Source: Candidatus Ornithomonoglobus merdipullorum
GTDB taxonomy: Bacteria; Bacillota; Clostridia; UBA1381
Reading direction: 5' to 3'
Assembly (NCBI GenBank): GCA_018714695.1
Contig: DVNB01000046.1
Coordinates: 1 to 52,088, forward strand
Length of the DNA: 52,088 bases
Part shown: positions 1 through 8,900 of the stretch, piece by piece
Layout of the letters: every line of letters starts with the position of its first letter
Position numbering within the stretch: position 1 is the stretch's first letter
Program-made: the position numbers and the translations under genes
The notes under the pieces: generated by a model
Databases searched by the model: none
What the model saw: the letters and a program-made list of their open reading frames with translations, nothing else
What the model was told of the DNA's origin: nothing

Positions 1-53
1 GTTTTTTAGTAAAATCAGCAAAATGCACAAATTGGTCGCATTTATTCCACGGT

Positions 54-160
54 TTGCTTGACAACGAGCCTCTGATGGCATAACGTTCTGCGCCGGGGCG
101 GTGCCCCGAGGGCTGCGCAGTGGCATGAGCCTATCATGCCATCCCCTCATTGTCAAGCAA
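54..160. repeat. Nested imperfect inverted repeat (cruciform or structured RNA)
   Basis: Four nested pairs of complementary arms are visible: 54-64 with 150-160 (TTGCTTGACAA / TTGTCAAGCAA), 74-81 with 136-143, 88-93 with 115-120, and 94-99 with 103-108 (CGGGGC / GCCCCG). Together they would fold a roughly 107-nt stem with internal loops. No reading frame passes through it. It could be the end of a mobile element, a small structured RNA, or a strong hairpin terminator without a clear U-tract. The structure is seen directly; the role is unknown. Confidence 0.55.
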
Positions 161-234
161 CTGAGGTCTTGATAAGTTCCCAATAAAATACTGTCGATAT
201 TCACTTTCCAACGCTATCTCTATCTCAGAACCTT

Positions 235-267
235 TTAGAAAAAAATATTCTTACTTGAAGCCTTCAT
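235..267 (-). pseudogene. Tiny reading frame with strong RBS, probable gene-start remnant
   Basis: An ATG at 267 is preceded on the minus strand by GGAGG (276-280, 8-nt spacing) and encodes MKASSKNIFF followed by TAA. Past the stop, beyond a run of seven T, another frame stays open for about 30 codons, so this looks like a frameshifted remnant of a longer gene rather than a true peptide gene. A perfect odd palindrome GTGTCAA-A-TTGACAC lies just upstream (296-310). The product is not recognised. Confidence 0.3.
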
Positions 268-295
268 GTTCGTATCCTCCCTATCTCTTTTGGTA

Positions 296-310
296 GTGTC
301 AAATTGACAC
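296..310. promoter_or_regulatory. Perfect palindrome, operator-like or element end
   Basis: GTGTCAA-A-TTGACAC is a 7-bp-arm perfect palindrome upstream of the small minus-strand frame at 235-267. It could be a dimeric repressor site or the end of an insertion element. Nothing in the window identifies the binding protein. Confidence 0.3.
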
Positions 311-381
311 CCCGTTTTTTATTTTAAATTCCTTTAAAATCATTATATCTATGAGATTTTTGCTTTTTTTTCATAAAAATA

Positions 382-410
382 TAGCAATAACCTCCCTTTT
401 GGTGTATAAT
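382..410 (+). promoter_or_regulatory. Candidate promoter of the small frame at 453
   Basis: TATAAT at 405-410 is perfect. The -35 position at 17-bp spacing (382-387, TAGCAA) is weak. Transcription from about 417 would lead into the AAGGAG site at 436-441 and the short frame at 453. Confidence 0.35.
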
Positions 411-452
411 TGTATCAACCAAAACACAATCACCTAAGGAGTTGTTATTGCT

Positions 453-488
453 ATGAATACGGGTGTTGACATAAACTATGCCGTCTAA
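453..488 (+). pseudogene. Eleven-codon frame with RBS, leader peptide or truncated gene
   Basis: An ATG at 453 follows AAGGAG (436-441) and encodes MNTGVDINYAV then TAA, directly before the tRNA-Pro terminator. A good -10 and ribosome site in front of only 11 codons suggest the 5' end of a gene cut off by rearrangement beside the tRNA. A leader peptide is less likely because no gene follows on this strand. The product is not recognised. Confidence 0.3.
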
Positions 489-496
489 AAGGGCAC

Positions 497-544
497 AAAA
501 AAAGAGTGTCCGTATACGAATCCTCAGATCCTATACGGACACTC
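497..544 (-). terminator. Rho-independent terminator of tRNA-Pro
   Basis: A perfect 13-bp stem (504-516 with 532-544, GAGTGTCCGTATA / TATACGGACACTC) begins five bases after the tRNA 3' end on the minus strand. It is followed by seven U (A-run 497-503 on the plus strand). Confidence 0.9.
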
Positions 545-548
545 CGAA

Positions 549-624
549 TGGTCGGAGTGACAGGACTTGAACCTGCGGCATCACGCCCCCCAGACGTGTG
601 CGCTACCAACTGCGCTACACCCCG
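549..624 (-). tRNA. tRNA-Pro (anticodon GGG)
   Basis: The minus strand folds into a complete 76-nt cloverleaf: acceptor CGGGGTG/CACTCCG with one G-U pair, a D arm with GCGC stem and AGTTGGTA loop, anticodon stem CACGT/GCGTG around the loop CTGGGGG (anticodon GGG, reading CCC and CCU), and a T arm with GCAGG-TTCAAGT-CCTGT. The 3' CCA is encoded. It has its own promoter and terminator, so it is a single-gene transcript. Confidence 0.97.
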
Positions 625-635
625 ATTACTAATAT

Positions 636-664
636 AGTATAGCAGAACTTTGCTGTCTTGTCAA
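636..664 (-). promoter_or_regulatory. Promoter of tRNA-Pro
   Basis: On the minus strand there is a consensus TTGACA (659-664), a 17-bp spacer and TATACT (636-641). This would start transcription a few bases upstream of the tRNA 5' end at 624. Confidence 0.9.
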
Positions 665-715
665 GATATTTTTTTAAATTTCTCAAAAAATATTGTCAAA
701 AACAGCATTCTCTAC

Positions 716-745
716 TTGACAGCGGCACGGCAAATATTATATAAT
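716..745 (+). promoter_or_regulatory. Promoter of alaS
   Basis: TTGACA at 716-721 and TATAAT at 740-745 with 18-bp spacing. Only about 55 nt separate the predicted start of transcription from the ATG, which leaves no room for a T-box leader. Confidence 0.8.
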
Positions 746-806
746 AATAGTTAGCGTATTATATACAGATCGGGAATTTGAACCCGGGAGAAAGGAATGA
801 GATCTA

Positions 807-3413
807 ATGCATTATATGGGAGTTAATGAAATTCGTGAGAAGTTTCTTAGCTTTTTTGAATCAAAGGGGTGTCTGCGTCTTGACAGCTTTTCGCTTATAC
901 CGAAAAATGACGCAAGCCTCTTGCTTATAAATTCGGGAATGGCTCCGATGAAGAAATGGTTCACCGGCGCCGAGGAGCCGCCGCGCCACCGCGTTACAAC
1001 ATGCCAGAAGTGCATACGCACGCCCGATATCGAGCGTGTGGGAAAGACTGCGCGCCACGGCACATTCTTCGAGATGCTCGGCAACTTTTCGTTCGGAGAC
1101 TACTTCAAGCGTGAGGCTACAGCATGGGCATGGGAGTTCTTCACAAAGGTCATGGAGATCCCCGAGGAGAAGCTCTGGATATCGGTATACGAAAACGATG
1201 ACGAGGCAAAGGATATATGGATAAACGAGGTCGGAGTTGATCCTTCACATATTGTGAAACTCGGCAAAGAGGACAACTTCTGGGAGCATGGTACAGGTCC
1301 GTGCGGTCCCTGCTCGGAGATATACTTTGACCGCGGTGAGGAATACGGCTGCGGAAAGCCGACCTGCGGAGTTGGATGCGACTGCGACAGATACATGGAG
1401 GTATGGAACCTCGTATTCACACAGTTTGACAAGGACGAAAACGGCAATTACAACCCGCTTGCAAAACCGAATATAGATACGGGAATGGGGCTTGAGCGTC
1501 TTGCTGTCGTTATGCAGGGAGTTGACAACCTCTTTGAGGTCGACACTGTTCAGGACGTTATGAAGCACATCTCGCGCATCGCAGGCGTTGAATACAAGAA
1601 GGACGAAAAGACGGACGTTTCTCTCCGTGTTATAACAGACCATATCCGCTCAACGGTAATGATGGTATCGGACGGCGTTATCCCCTCGAACGAGGGCAGA
1701 GGCTATGTTCTGCGCCGACTTTTAAGACGCGCGGCACGCCACGGAAAGCTTCTCAATATTGACCGTGAATTCCTCTATGAGGTAGCGGAAACTGTCATTG
1801 ACGCTTCAAAGGCGGCTTATCCGGAGCTTGATGAGAAGAGAGAATATATCACAAAGATAATAAAGAAGGAAGAGGAGCGCTTCGACGCTACCATAGACAA
1901 CGGACTTACCGTACTGAACAAATATATCGAGGACGCAAATGCCGAGGGCAGAAAGACGCTCACGGGCGCTGAGGCGTTCAAGCTCCACGATACCTACGGC
2001 TTCCCTCTTGATCTGACTATTGAAATGGCTGCCGAAAAGGGGCTCGGAGTTGATATAGACGGCTTTAACGAGGCTATGGAGGAGCAGAAGCAGACTGCCA
2101 AGAATTCACGCAAGGACGGTTCAAGCTGGGACGATGACACATCGTTTGACTTCAAGGGCATAGCTCCGACAGAGTTCACAGGCTATACATCACTTGAAAC
2201 GGAAGCCGAGATAAAGGGCATTGAGGCGAACGAGGGCATGGCTTATATCGTTACCGACAAAACACCGTTCTATGCCGAAATGGGCGGTCAGGTCGGAGAC
2301 ATCGGTACGATCCTCCAAAACGGAGAGGTCATAGGAAAGGTCGTAAACACAACAAAGACCGGATACGGCTTGTATGTTCATCACACGGAGCTTTTGGGTA
2401 CTCCCGAGCCCGGAACAGTTGTATTAAAAGTTGACAAGACAAACAGAATGGCTATAAGCCGCAACCACAGCGCTACTCACCTGCTCCACAAGGCTCTCAA
2501 AGAGATACTCGGTTCACACGTTGCGCAGGCGGGCTCACTTGTCGACAGCAGCCATCTGAGATTTGATTTCTCCCATTTTGAGGCAATGACTTCAGAGCAG
2601 CTCAAGGAGGCTGAAAAGCGTGTAAACGACGCTATACTCGAATGTATGCCAATAACCGTGCAGGAGCTTCCGATAGACGAGGCAAAAAAGCTCGGAGCTG
2701 AAGCGCAGTTCGGTGAAAAGTACGGCGATATAGTACGTGTTGTATCGATGGGAGATTACAGCATTGAGTTCTGCGGCGGTACACATCTTACAAACACGGC
2801 TCAGTGCGGACTGTTCAAGATCGTATCCGAAGGCGGAGTAGCAGCCGGAGTAAGAAGAATAGAAGCCGTGACCGGTCAGGGTGTTCTGGATATGATCTCA
2901 TCGTACGAAACAGTCCTGTCAAACGCTGCATCGGCGCTTAAGACAAACAGGATAATGGAGCTTGACAAGAAAGCAGAATCGGTGATGGCCGAGAATAAGG
3001 CATATGAGAAGAAGCTTGACGAGTTCAACGAAAGAATGGCGGCAATGCGCACCAAGAATATGATGGCAGGCGTTAAGCACCTCGGAAACGTAAATATCCT
3101 TACAGCACAGGTAGACGGTGTAAGCGTAAACGAGCTCAAGGCTCTTGCCGACAAGGCTAAGGAACAGATGACCAACGGAGTCGTTGTTCTCGCTTCCAAC
3201 ACCGACGGCAAGATCACATTTGTTGCAATGGCTATGAAGGAAGCTGTTGCGCAGGGTGTTCACTGCGGAAAGATCATAAAGGAGCTTACGGCTGTCTGCG
3301 GCGGCAAGGGCGGCGGCAAGCCGGATATGGCTCAGGGCGGCGGCAAGGACGCCATGAAGATAGACGACGCTCTCGCCATGACAGACGAGATCGTTACAGC
3401 ACAGATATCATAA
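807..3413 (+). CDS. alaS: Alanine-tRNA ligase
   Basis: Charges tRNA-Ala with alanine in the cytoplasm and hydrolyses mischarged Ser/Gly-tRNA-Ala. The 868-residue length is normal for bacterial AlaRS. The class II catalytic core comes first (RHGTFFEMLGNFSFGDYFK near residue 83), followed by the tRNA-recognition helices, then the editing domain with metal ligands HSATHLLH (about 556) and CGGTH (about 657). A C-terminal DHHA1/C-Ala region follows, with a Gly-rich GGKGGGKPDMAQGGG segment. The start is placed at 807 because AAGGA (792-796) sits 10 nt upstream; an ATG at 816 would also be compatible with the family. A consensus promoter lies at 716-745, and the HIT gene follows 37 nt after the stop, so the two are probably co-transcribed. 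All editing and catalytic motifs look intact. Confidence 0.97.
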   Translation: MHYMGVNEIREKFLSFFESKGCLRLDSFSLIPKNDASLLLINSGMAPMKKWFTGAEEPPRHRVTTCQKCIRTPDIERVGKTARHGTFFEMLGNFSFGDYFKREATAWAWEFFTKVMEIPEEKLWISVYENDDEAKDIWINEVGVDPSHIVKLGKEDNFWEHGTGPCGPCSEIYFDRGEEYGCGKPTCGVGCDCDRYMEVWNLVFTQFDKDENGNYNPLAKPNIDTGMGLERLAVVMQGVDNLFEVDTVQDVMKHISRIAGVEYKKDEKTDVSLRVITDHIRSTVMMVSDGVIPSNEGRGYVLRRLLRRAARHGKLLNIDREFLYEVAETVIDASKAAYPELDEKREYITKIIKKEEERFDATIDNGLTVLNKYIEDANAEGRKTLTGAEAFKLHDTYGFPLDLTIEMAAEKGLGVDIDGFNEAMEEQKQTAKNSRKDGSSWDDDTSFDFKGIAPTEFTGYTSLETEAEIKGIEANEGMAYIVTDKTPFYAEMGGQVGDIGTILQNGEVIGKVVNTTKTGYGLYVHHTELLGTPEPGTVVLKVDKTNRMAISRNHSATHLLHKALKEILGSHVAQAGSLVDSSHLRFDFSHFEAMTSEQLKEAEKRVNDAILECMPITVQELPIDEAKKLGAEAQFGEKYGDIVRVVSMGDYSIEFCGGTHLTNTAQCGLFKIVSEGGVAAGVRRIEAVTGQGVLDMISSYETVLSNAASALKTNRIMELDKKAESVMAENKAYEKKLDEFNERMAAMRTKNMMAGVKHLGNVNILTAQVDGVSVNELKALADKAKEQMTNGVVVLASNTDGKITFVAMAMKEAVAQGVHCGKIIKELTAVCGGKGGGKPDMAQGGGKDAMKIDDALAMTDEIVTAQIS

Positions 3414-3450
3414 TAAAAAGCCGCAGATGCGCGGCGGAACGGAGGCTAAT

Positions 3451-3792
3451 ATGGCAGACTGCATCTTTTGTAAAATAATCTCGGGAGAGATCCCGTCAAA
3501 CAAGGTATACGAGGACGAGAACATCTATGCGTTCCGCGACATAGAGCCGCAGGCGCCCGTTCACGTCGTAGTCGTACCGAAATCTCATATTGAGTCGGCT
3601 AATGATATAACTGCAGAGAACAGCGGCATAGTTGCCTTGATATTCGAAAAAATACCTCAGATAGCAAAGAAACTCGGTGTTTCGGAATCGGGCTACAGGA
3701 TAGTAAACAACTGCGGCAAAGATGCCGGGCAGACGGTAAAGCATCTGCACTTCCACATCCTCGGCGGTACTGAGGGCGGCAAACTTTATTAA
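3451..3792 (+). CDS. HIT-family nucleotide hydrolase (HinT-like)
   Basis: A small cytoplasmic purine nucleotide phosphoramidase/hydrolase of the histidine-triad family, 113 residues. The zinc-ribbon-like start MADCIFCKIISGEIPS, the HVVVVPKSH block and the C-terminal triad HLHFHILGG are all present; the middle triad histidine is the expected nucleophile. The start at 3451 is chosen over an in-frame ATG at 3427 because GGAGG (3441-3445) lies five bases before it and the family begins exactly there. It lies 37 nt after alaS and before a strong terminator, so it is the last gene of the alaS transcript. HinT proteins hydrolyse aminoacyl-adenylates, which fits the pairing with a tRNA synthetase, but that link is inference. 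Confidence 0.93.
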   Translation: MADCIFCKIISGEIPSNKVYEDENIYAFRDIEPQAPVHVVVVPKSHIESANDITAENSGIVALIFEKIPQIAKKLGVSESGYRIVNNCGKDAGQTVKHLHFHILGGTEGGKLY

Positions 3793-3798
3793 AAACTT

Positions 3799-3833
3799 AT
3801 ACCGGACATGGCTTTCATGTCCGGTATTTTTTT
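3799..3833 (+). terminator. Terminator of alaS-HIT operon
   Basis: A 12-bp perfect stem ATACCGGACATG / CATGTCCGGTAT with a 4-5 base loop is followed by a T-run, starting seven bases after the HIT stop. Confidence 0.93.
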
Positions 3834-3863
3834 GACCGTGATCGATATTCCATAAATATACTG

Positions 3864-3892
3864 TTTACAAACGACTGTTTTTCATGTATAAT
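3864..3892 (+). promoter_or_regulatory. Promoter of the CAP-domain gene
   Basis: TTTACA (3864-3869), a 17-bp spacer and TATAAT (3887-3892). The leader is about 60 nt before the ATG at 3959. Confidence 0.8.
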
Positions 3893-3958
3893 ATGACCCG
3901 TGCCATTGTTTATGTAAACCTACCGGCACAATACAAAAAATTATCATGGAGGTCAGAT

Positions 3959-5002
3959 ATGAAAAAAATTATCCCTGTTCTCGTTTTTATGCTTGCATCG
4001 TTTTCAGTTCCGGCATACGCGCAAAACGATATAGACGTATATTTCAACGGAAATAAGCTGATGTTTGACAGTCAGCCTGCCATAGTGAACGATAGGACAT
4101 ACGTGCCTGTAAGAGGTATTTGCGAAGCATTCGGTTTTGAAGTTGAATGGGACGGAGAAACTCAGACCGCATACGCATACGGTAATGGCACGGAAGTTAT
4201 TCTCTCACTGAACAGTGATCAAATGTATGTTAACGGAGAAGCCGTACAGCTTGAAACGGCGCCGTTTATTCAAAACGACCGCATACTTGTGCCGCTGCGC
4301 GCAATAAGCGAAGCATTGGACTGCTATGTGGATTGGGACGCTTTTTCCTGCACAGTAACGATAATCGGCGGCGGAATAGTGCTTCCTACAGCGAAGCCCA
4401 CAGCCGCACCTACGGCAAAGCCAACCTCAGCGCCTACGGCTGCACCCACTGTCACACCCGCTCCGACTGCGGCTCCCACCTCTGCCCCATCGGCACAGCC
4501 TACAGCGATCCCGACTGCAGTACCTACTGCAGCTCCGACCGCTTCTCCGGTACCGCAGCCTACTGCGGCTCCTACCTCAAAGCCCACAGTACAGCCCACT
4601 TCCGCTCCCTCATCCGAACGTGAGATGGAAAAAGAGGTTCTTGCACTCGTAAACAGTGTCAGAGCCGAAAACGGGCTTAACGCGCTTTCATGGGCAGAGG
4701 ACGTTGCCAATGTTGCCCGCGCTCATTCAAGCGATATGATAAACAGAAGCTTTTTCAGCCACACAAATCCCGATGGCCTTTCGTCGTTCGACAGGCTGAG
4801 AAACAGCGGCATAAGCTACGGGACCGCTGCAGAAAACATCGCATACGGTCAGCGGTCTGCATCGGAGGTCATGAACAGCTGGATGAACTCATCGGGACAC
4901 AGAGCGAATATCCTTAACAAAAACGTTACCGAAATAGGCGTCGGCGCCATAAAAAACAAAAATGGGACAATATATTGGACACAGATGTTCATATCCCGAT
5001 AA
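3959..5002 (+). CDS. Exported CAP/SCP (YkwD-like) protein with copper-amine-oxidase N-terminal domain
   Basis: A 347-residue exported protein of unknown substrate. It has a signal peptide (MKKIIPVLVF... cleaved near AYA-QND). Next comes a copper-amine-oxidase-N-like domain with two repeats around YVPVRGICEAFG and LVPLRAISEALD, a wall-binding-type module common in Clostridia. A Pro/Thr/Ala low-complexity linker of about 75 residues follows. The C-terminal CAP domain (about 230-347) has the expected HSSDM, FFSHTNPDG, AENIAYG, HRANILN and YWTQMF blocks. The start at 3959 is set by GGAGG at 3948-3952; an upstream in-frame ATG at 3884 overlaps the -10 box and is rejected. It is monocistronic, with its own promoter and terminator. 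A role in the cell envelope is inferred from the architecture only. Confidence 0.92.
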   Translation: MKKIIPVLVFMLASFSVPAYAQNDIDVYFNGNKLMFDSQPAIVNDRTYVPVRGICEAFGFEVEWDGETQTAYAYGNGTEVILSLNSDQMYVNGEAVQLETAPFIQNDRILVPLRAISEALDCYVDWDAFSCTVTIIGGGIVLPTAKPTAAPTAKPTSAPTAAPTVTPAPTAAPTSAPSAQPTAIPTAVPTAAPTASPVPQPTAAPTSKPTVQPTSAPSSEREMEKEVLALVNSVRAENGLNALSWAEDVANVARAHSSDMINRSFFSHTNPDGLSSFDRLRNSGISYGTAAENIAYGQRSASEVMNSWMNSSGHRANILNKNVTEIGVGAIKNKNGTIYWTQMFISR

Positions 5003-5012
5003 CATGCGATAT

Positions 5013-5052
5013 AAAAAGGGAGCGCAGGGCGAACGCTTTGCCGCTCCTTTTT
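5013..5052 (+). terminator. Terminator of the CAP-domain gene
   Basis: AAAAAGGGAGCG pairs with CGCTCCTTTTT (one bulged G), followed by a short U-tract, beginning 11 nt after the stop codon. Confidence 0.75.
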
Positions 5053-5056
5053 ACAC

Positions 5057-5085
5057 TTGAAATTCGTTTGGTTTTTTGATATAAT
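5057..5085 (+). promoter_or_regulatory. Promoter of the AraC-type regulator
   Basis: TTGAAA (5057-5062), a 17-bp spacer and TATAAT (5080-5085). Transcription would begin near 5092, just before GGAGG (5099-5103) and the ATG at 5112. This supports a gene start at 5112 rather than at the in-frame ATG at 5170. Confidence 0.75.
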
Positions 5086-5111
5086 GATCATGCAGATCGG
5101 AGGTGCCCTTA

Positions 5112-5925
5112 ATGGCCAAAGCAAAATACATAAACGGCTTCACGCTCGGATATTCGGTATCCGCAAAGTATGTTCGTGACAGCCGATTACCACTGTGAAA
5201 ATGATTATGAAATAATGTACGTGCGCAGCGGAAGCAGACAAGTCTTTGTAAAAGACAGATCATATGTTCTTACAGACGGACAGCTGCTTTTTATAAACAA
5301 GAACGAACTGCATAAAACAAGCCGGATCACCGAAAAATACGAGAGGTTCGTTATAAACTTCGGAGACGATTATATTCTTCCATCCGTAAAACGCAATATG
5401 GATGTTTTATTCGAACATAAGCTATACGCTCCGCCTAAGCTTTCAACGATAGACAAGCTCTTTTTCAGCCTCCTTTCCGAATGGGAAAAGCTATACAAGG
5501 GAAACGAGCTTGCAGCGGATAATATCAAATGCTATATAAATATACTGCTTACATATTTCATACGCAACCATAAACATTTTTCCTACACAGAAAAGAAAAC
5601 GGGCAATCCTGCAATTGAAAGGCTTTTGCTATATATCAATGAGAACTTTAAGGAAAATATAACGCTTGCGGCGGCGTCGGATATGCTGCACCTAAGCCCG
5701 CATTATCTGTCGCAGATCTTCGTTAAATATACCGGCTTCGGGTTCTCCGAATATCTGAGAGCAGTCAGACTTGAAGCCGCCAAAGACCTTTTGAGAAACT
5801 CAAAGCTGCCTGTAACAGATGTAGCTCACAGCTGCGGTTTTACCGACAGCAATTATTTTTCGGCGGTGTTCAAGAAGTATACCGGCATATCGCCCACCAG
5901 ATACCGCTGTTTATCATCACTTTGA
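5112..5925 (+). CDS. AraC-family transcriptional regulator with displaced N-terminus (apparent frameshift near 5165-5170)
   Basis: A DNA-binding activator with an N-terminal cupin-like sensor half and a C-terminal double helix-turn-helix (IERLLLYINENFKENITLAAA to HSCGFTDSNYFSAVFKKYTG). The long open frame runs 5170-5925 (251 codons), but 5170 has no good ribosome site. A promoter, GGAGG and an ATG at 5112 instead open a frame reading MAKAKYINGFTLGYSVSAKY, which is what AraC N-termini of this class look like. Dropping one base near 5166-5170 would join it to the VTADYHCENDYEIMYV part. The gene therefore carries a one-base frameshift (mutation or assembly error), or it starts at 5170 in shortened form. 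It converges on the esterase gene, sharing one terminator; control of that pectin-related gene is inferred from position only. Confidence 0.85.
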
Positions 5926-5930
5926 CATTC

Positions 5931-5977
5931 AAAAAGCCGGATCAGAATTTTACTTGTTTTCCGATCCGGCTTTTTTT
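5931..5977. terminator. Bidirectional terminator between araC-type gene and esterase
   Basis: AAAAAGCCGGATC (5931-5943) pairs with GATCCGGCTTTTT (5963-5975). A-runs and T-runs on both sides let it stop both convergent genes. Confidence 0.92.
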
Positions 5978-5988
5978 ATTTTATAACG

Positions 5989-8900
5989 TTACAGTTCTGT
6001 CTCATATAGTTTGGCATACGGTGCTTGAGTGTTTTTGTCCCAGATAATCACCTTCAAGCGCTCCGCGCCGTCCGCCAATGCGCTGTCAAATGTCTTGACA
6101 AATTCATTTTCCGTCTCTGTGACATCCTCCAAACGTATTCCCGCAAGCCTATTTTCTCTGTCATAATACGCGACAAACATGACCGCCTCTCGCGGTTCGC
6201 CGTCGCCCGCTGTTGTAACCGTCAGCACACCGTTTTCAACAGTACATTCGGTTATGGTATACGGATACGGCTTCTCTGTTTCTTCCGGATCAGGACTCGC
6301 TGTCGCTGTCGGACTTGGACTTACTTCCTCCGTCGCCTCCGGACTCGCTGTCGCTGTCGGGCTCGGACTTGCCGCCTCCGTTGCCTCCGGGCTTGCCGTC
6401 GCTGTCGGGCTTGGGCTTGCCGCCTCCGTCGGCGCCGGTACAGGTGACGGTGCCGGAACATCTGTTCTTATTATATAGACATAATCTATCGTCGCAGACT
6501 GATTATATCTTCCCAGAGTGTTTGTATAGCCGCTCACGCCTACGGTCGTCTCCTCAGTAAGAATGAGCTCATCCGATACGATCTCCGTATTCTTTTCCGA
6601 GTTTCCGTTTATAAAGCTCAACAGCATATTATTCTCGGCTGTGAGTGTACTGTCCATGTTTCTTACAACAAAATTTCGATTTCCATCGCTTATGTATCTT
6701 ACTACAAACTTGTATATTCCCGCAGACAGAGTCGCAAGCTCGGCACAGCTTCCGCCGGAAACATAGCCTCTCATCCCTCCCGATGCGGTATCCGAAACAG
6801 ATGCGTTTGCGATATCCTCCACGTAATATACTATATTATCCTCAGATGTCTTATAGCTTACATTAACGGTCTCCTCTGCGCCGTTTATTGTAAACTGTTT
6901 TTTGAATTCGCTCACAGTATCGTCATCAAGCTTGTAATAGAGTCCGTTTTCGCCCTGTATGATCGCCGTAACATTTTCCGTGAGCTCATCACCTATGAAG
7001 CCCACGCCGTTTGCCAGCTCTCCTATGTATCTTCCGTATTCATCGACCGCGTTTACGGTATATGAGCTGAGCTCTCCCACACGCTCCGCCGTTATCGCAA
7101 CATAATCGTACGTCGGCGAAAGATTATAGCTCGTTCTCAGCTGCAGCGTATGAGTTCCCGCCTTCAGATATAGGCTTATTTCGGCTATCCCGCGCTCCGT
7201 ACCTGAAGTGGCATGCGTTCCGATCTGCTCGCCGTCAACATAGATACCCATGCTGCGGTTCGAGCCTCTGCCCTCATATGCTATAGATATCGTATAGTAG
7301 CCGTCACTTTCAAGCTCTATATCGCTGTATTCGGAATACAAATTTGTCCTGTCCACCCGGAACGCCTTGCCGGATGAGTAATTCTCATCATTGCTCGCCT
7401 CTGAGCCGGAGCTGCTCGCATTGCCTTTGTGCTCTTCCGCCTCCGCGAAATAGACCATTTTTTCATTGCGGGCATAGGTCACGGTCCTGATCTCATCTCC
7501 GTCGCTGCCCATGGTAAAGCTGCGTGTATATGTCCGTTCTCCGCTGCCGTCCAGCTGAAGCTCGTAAAACACTCCGTCCTTTTCTATCACCTGCGGCAGC
7601 GCGCTCACCTTGTATTCTTCACCCGGTACTCCGGAAGCTTCCCCGATAGTCTGAATTACCTCTCCGCTCTCGTCCACCGCATTTATAACGGCATTATTTC
7701 CAAAGCAGCCTCTAAGAGATGTATTCCCGCGCAGACGGAAGGTATACTCAGCCTCCTCACTGACGATATTCCCTTCACTGTCCTTCCAATTTACAAAACT
7801 CATGCCCGCCTTAGGCTCAGCCTTTACAGTTACGAGAGTGTTTATCTCTCCGCCGTTGGTCGAGCAGCTGACTGTTCCGTAGCTTTCATTATCGGAGACC
7901 GCCTCCATGGTGTATACCGGCAGATCCTCCCTTGATCGGAGCTTCATCACCTTAAGATTCGATACCTGTATGCCCCCCGGCTGATTTGATGTATTCATAC
8001 CAATATGCATATGCGAAAGCGATGACGGTACTACATCCACAGATGTGGTACGGTATGCCGGCACCTCCGATGTCACGGTATTATCACCTACAGTAACGGT
8101 TATGGTCCCCAGGTCTATATCAAGCTCCGCATTGACAGTGGTCCATTCAGTTGTGCTGAGAACTGCCGCGCTCTCCTCATTATTGCCGTAAGCGTACACA
8201 TTGCCGTCGGCGTCAACAGATATGATATACATAGTCTGATCCGGGAACTGTGTGCCCTGATTTGCAAGACCTATGTTCATGTTGCCAAGACCTGTCGTTC
8301 TGAGATCTACAGAAACGGACACTCTCCCCTCCGTTCCGACACTCTCGCTCAGCTTTCTTGAAAGCGCGAAGGATGTACTGTTGCTGTCCTTTATAACATT
8401 TGTGTAGTACCTTCCGTTCTCCTCATGCAGCGTCGTATCCTTACCGCCGGAGCTTCCGTATACAGCCCAATTGTTCACGCCGTGAATATTGCGCGTTCCG
8501 TCATAGGTGACTCCGTAGAAACTGAAGTTCTCTGTTTCTTCTCCGTCCTCGTTCGGTACAAGTGCAGCGATCACCTCTGTTTCAACGTACGGATCCGAAT
8601 ACGCTATCCGCGCTCCGGAGGTTTCATCAAATATCAATCCCTCATCCTCATCGTCGAGAGCCTTGTATACAACGGCTGTGAATGTGTCACCCGCGTCCTC
8701 ATCATATACCGTATCGATATCTCCGGTCAGGCGGTTCGTCTCGCCGTCAACGGAGAAAATATTGACCGAGCCGTCATCCCAGGTGTTATCCACCTGTGTA
8801 GAGAATATCGTACCCTTCACCTCATTATCGGCGTCTCGTATAATAAGCTCAAGCTTGCCGTATGAATCCATCGACAATTTTGATTCCTGCTTTGTGATAG

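Noticed and set aside
752-806. T-box leader before alaS
   Set aside because: The leader after the predicted start of transcription is only about 55 nt and has no specifier or antiterminator structure.
4324-4710. Minus-strand frame antisense to the Pro/Thr linker of the CAP protein
   Set aside because: A low-complexity shadow of the repetitive linker; no ribosome site or promoter.
5112-5180. Programmed frameshift in the AraC-type gene
   Set aside because: No slippery heptamer or downstream pseudoknot is apparent; mutation or assembly error is simpler.
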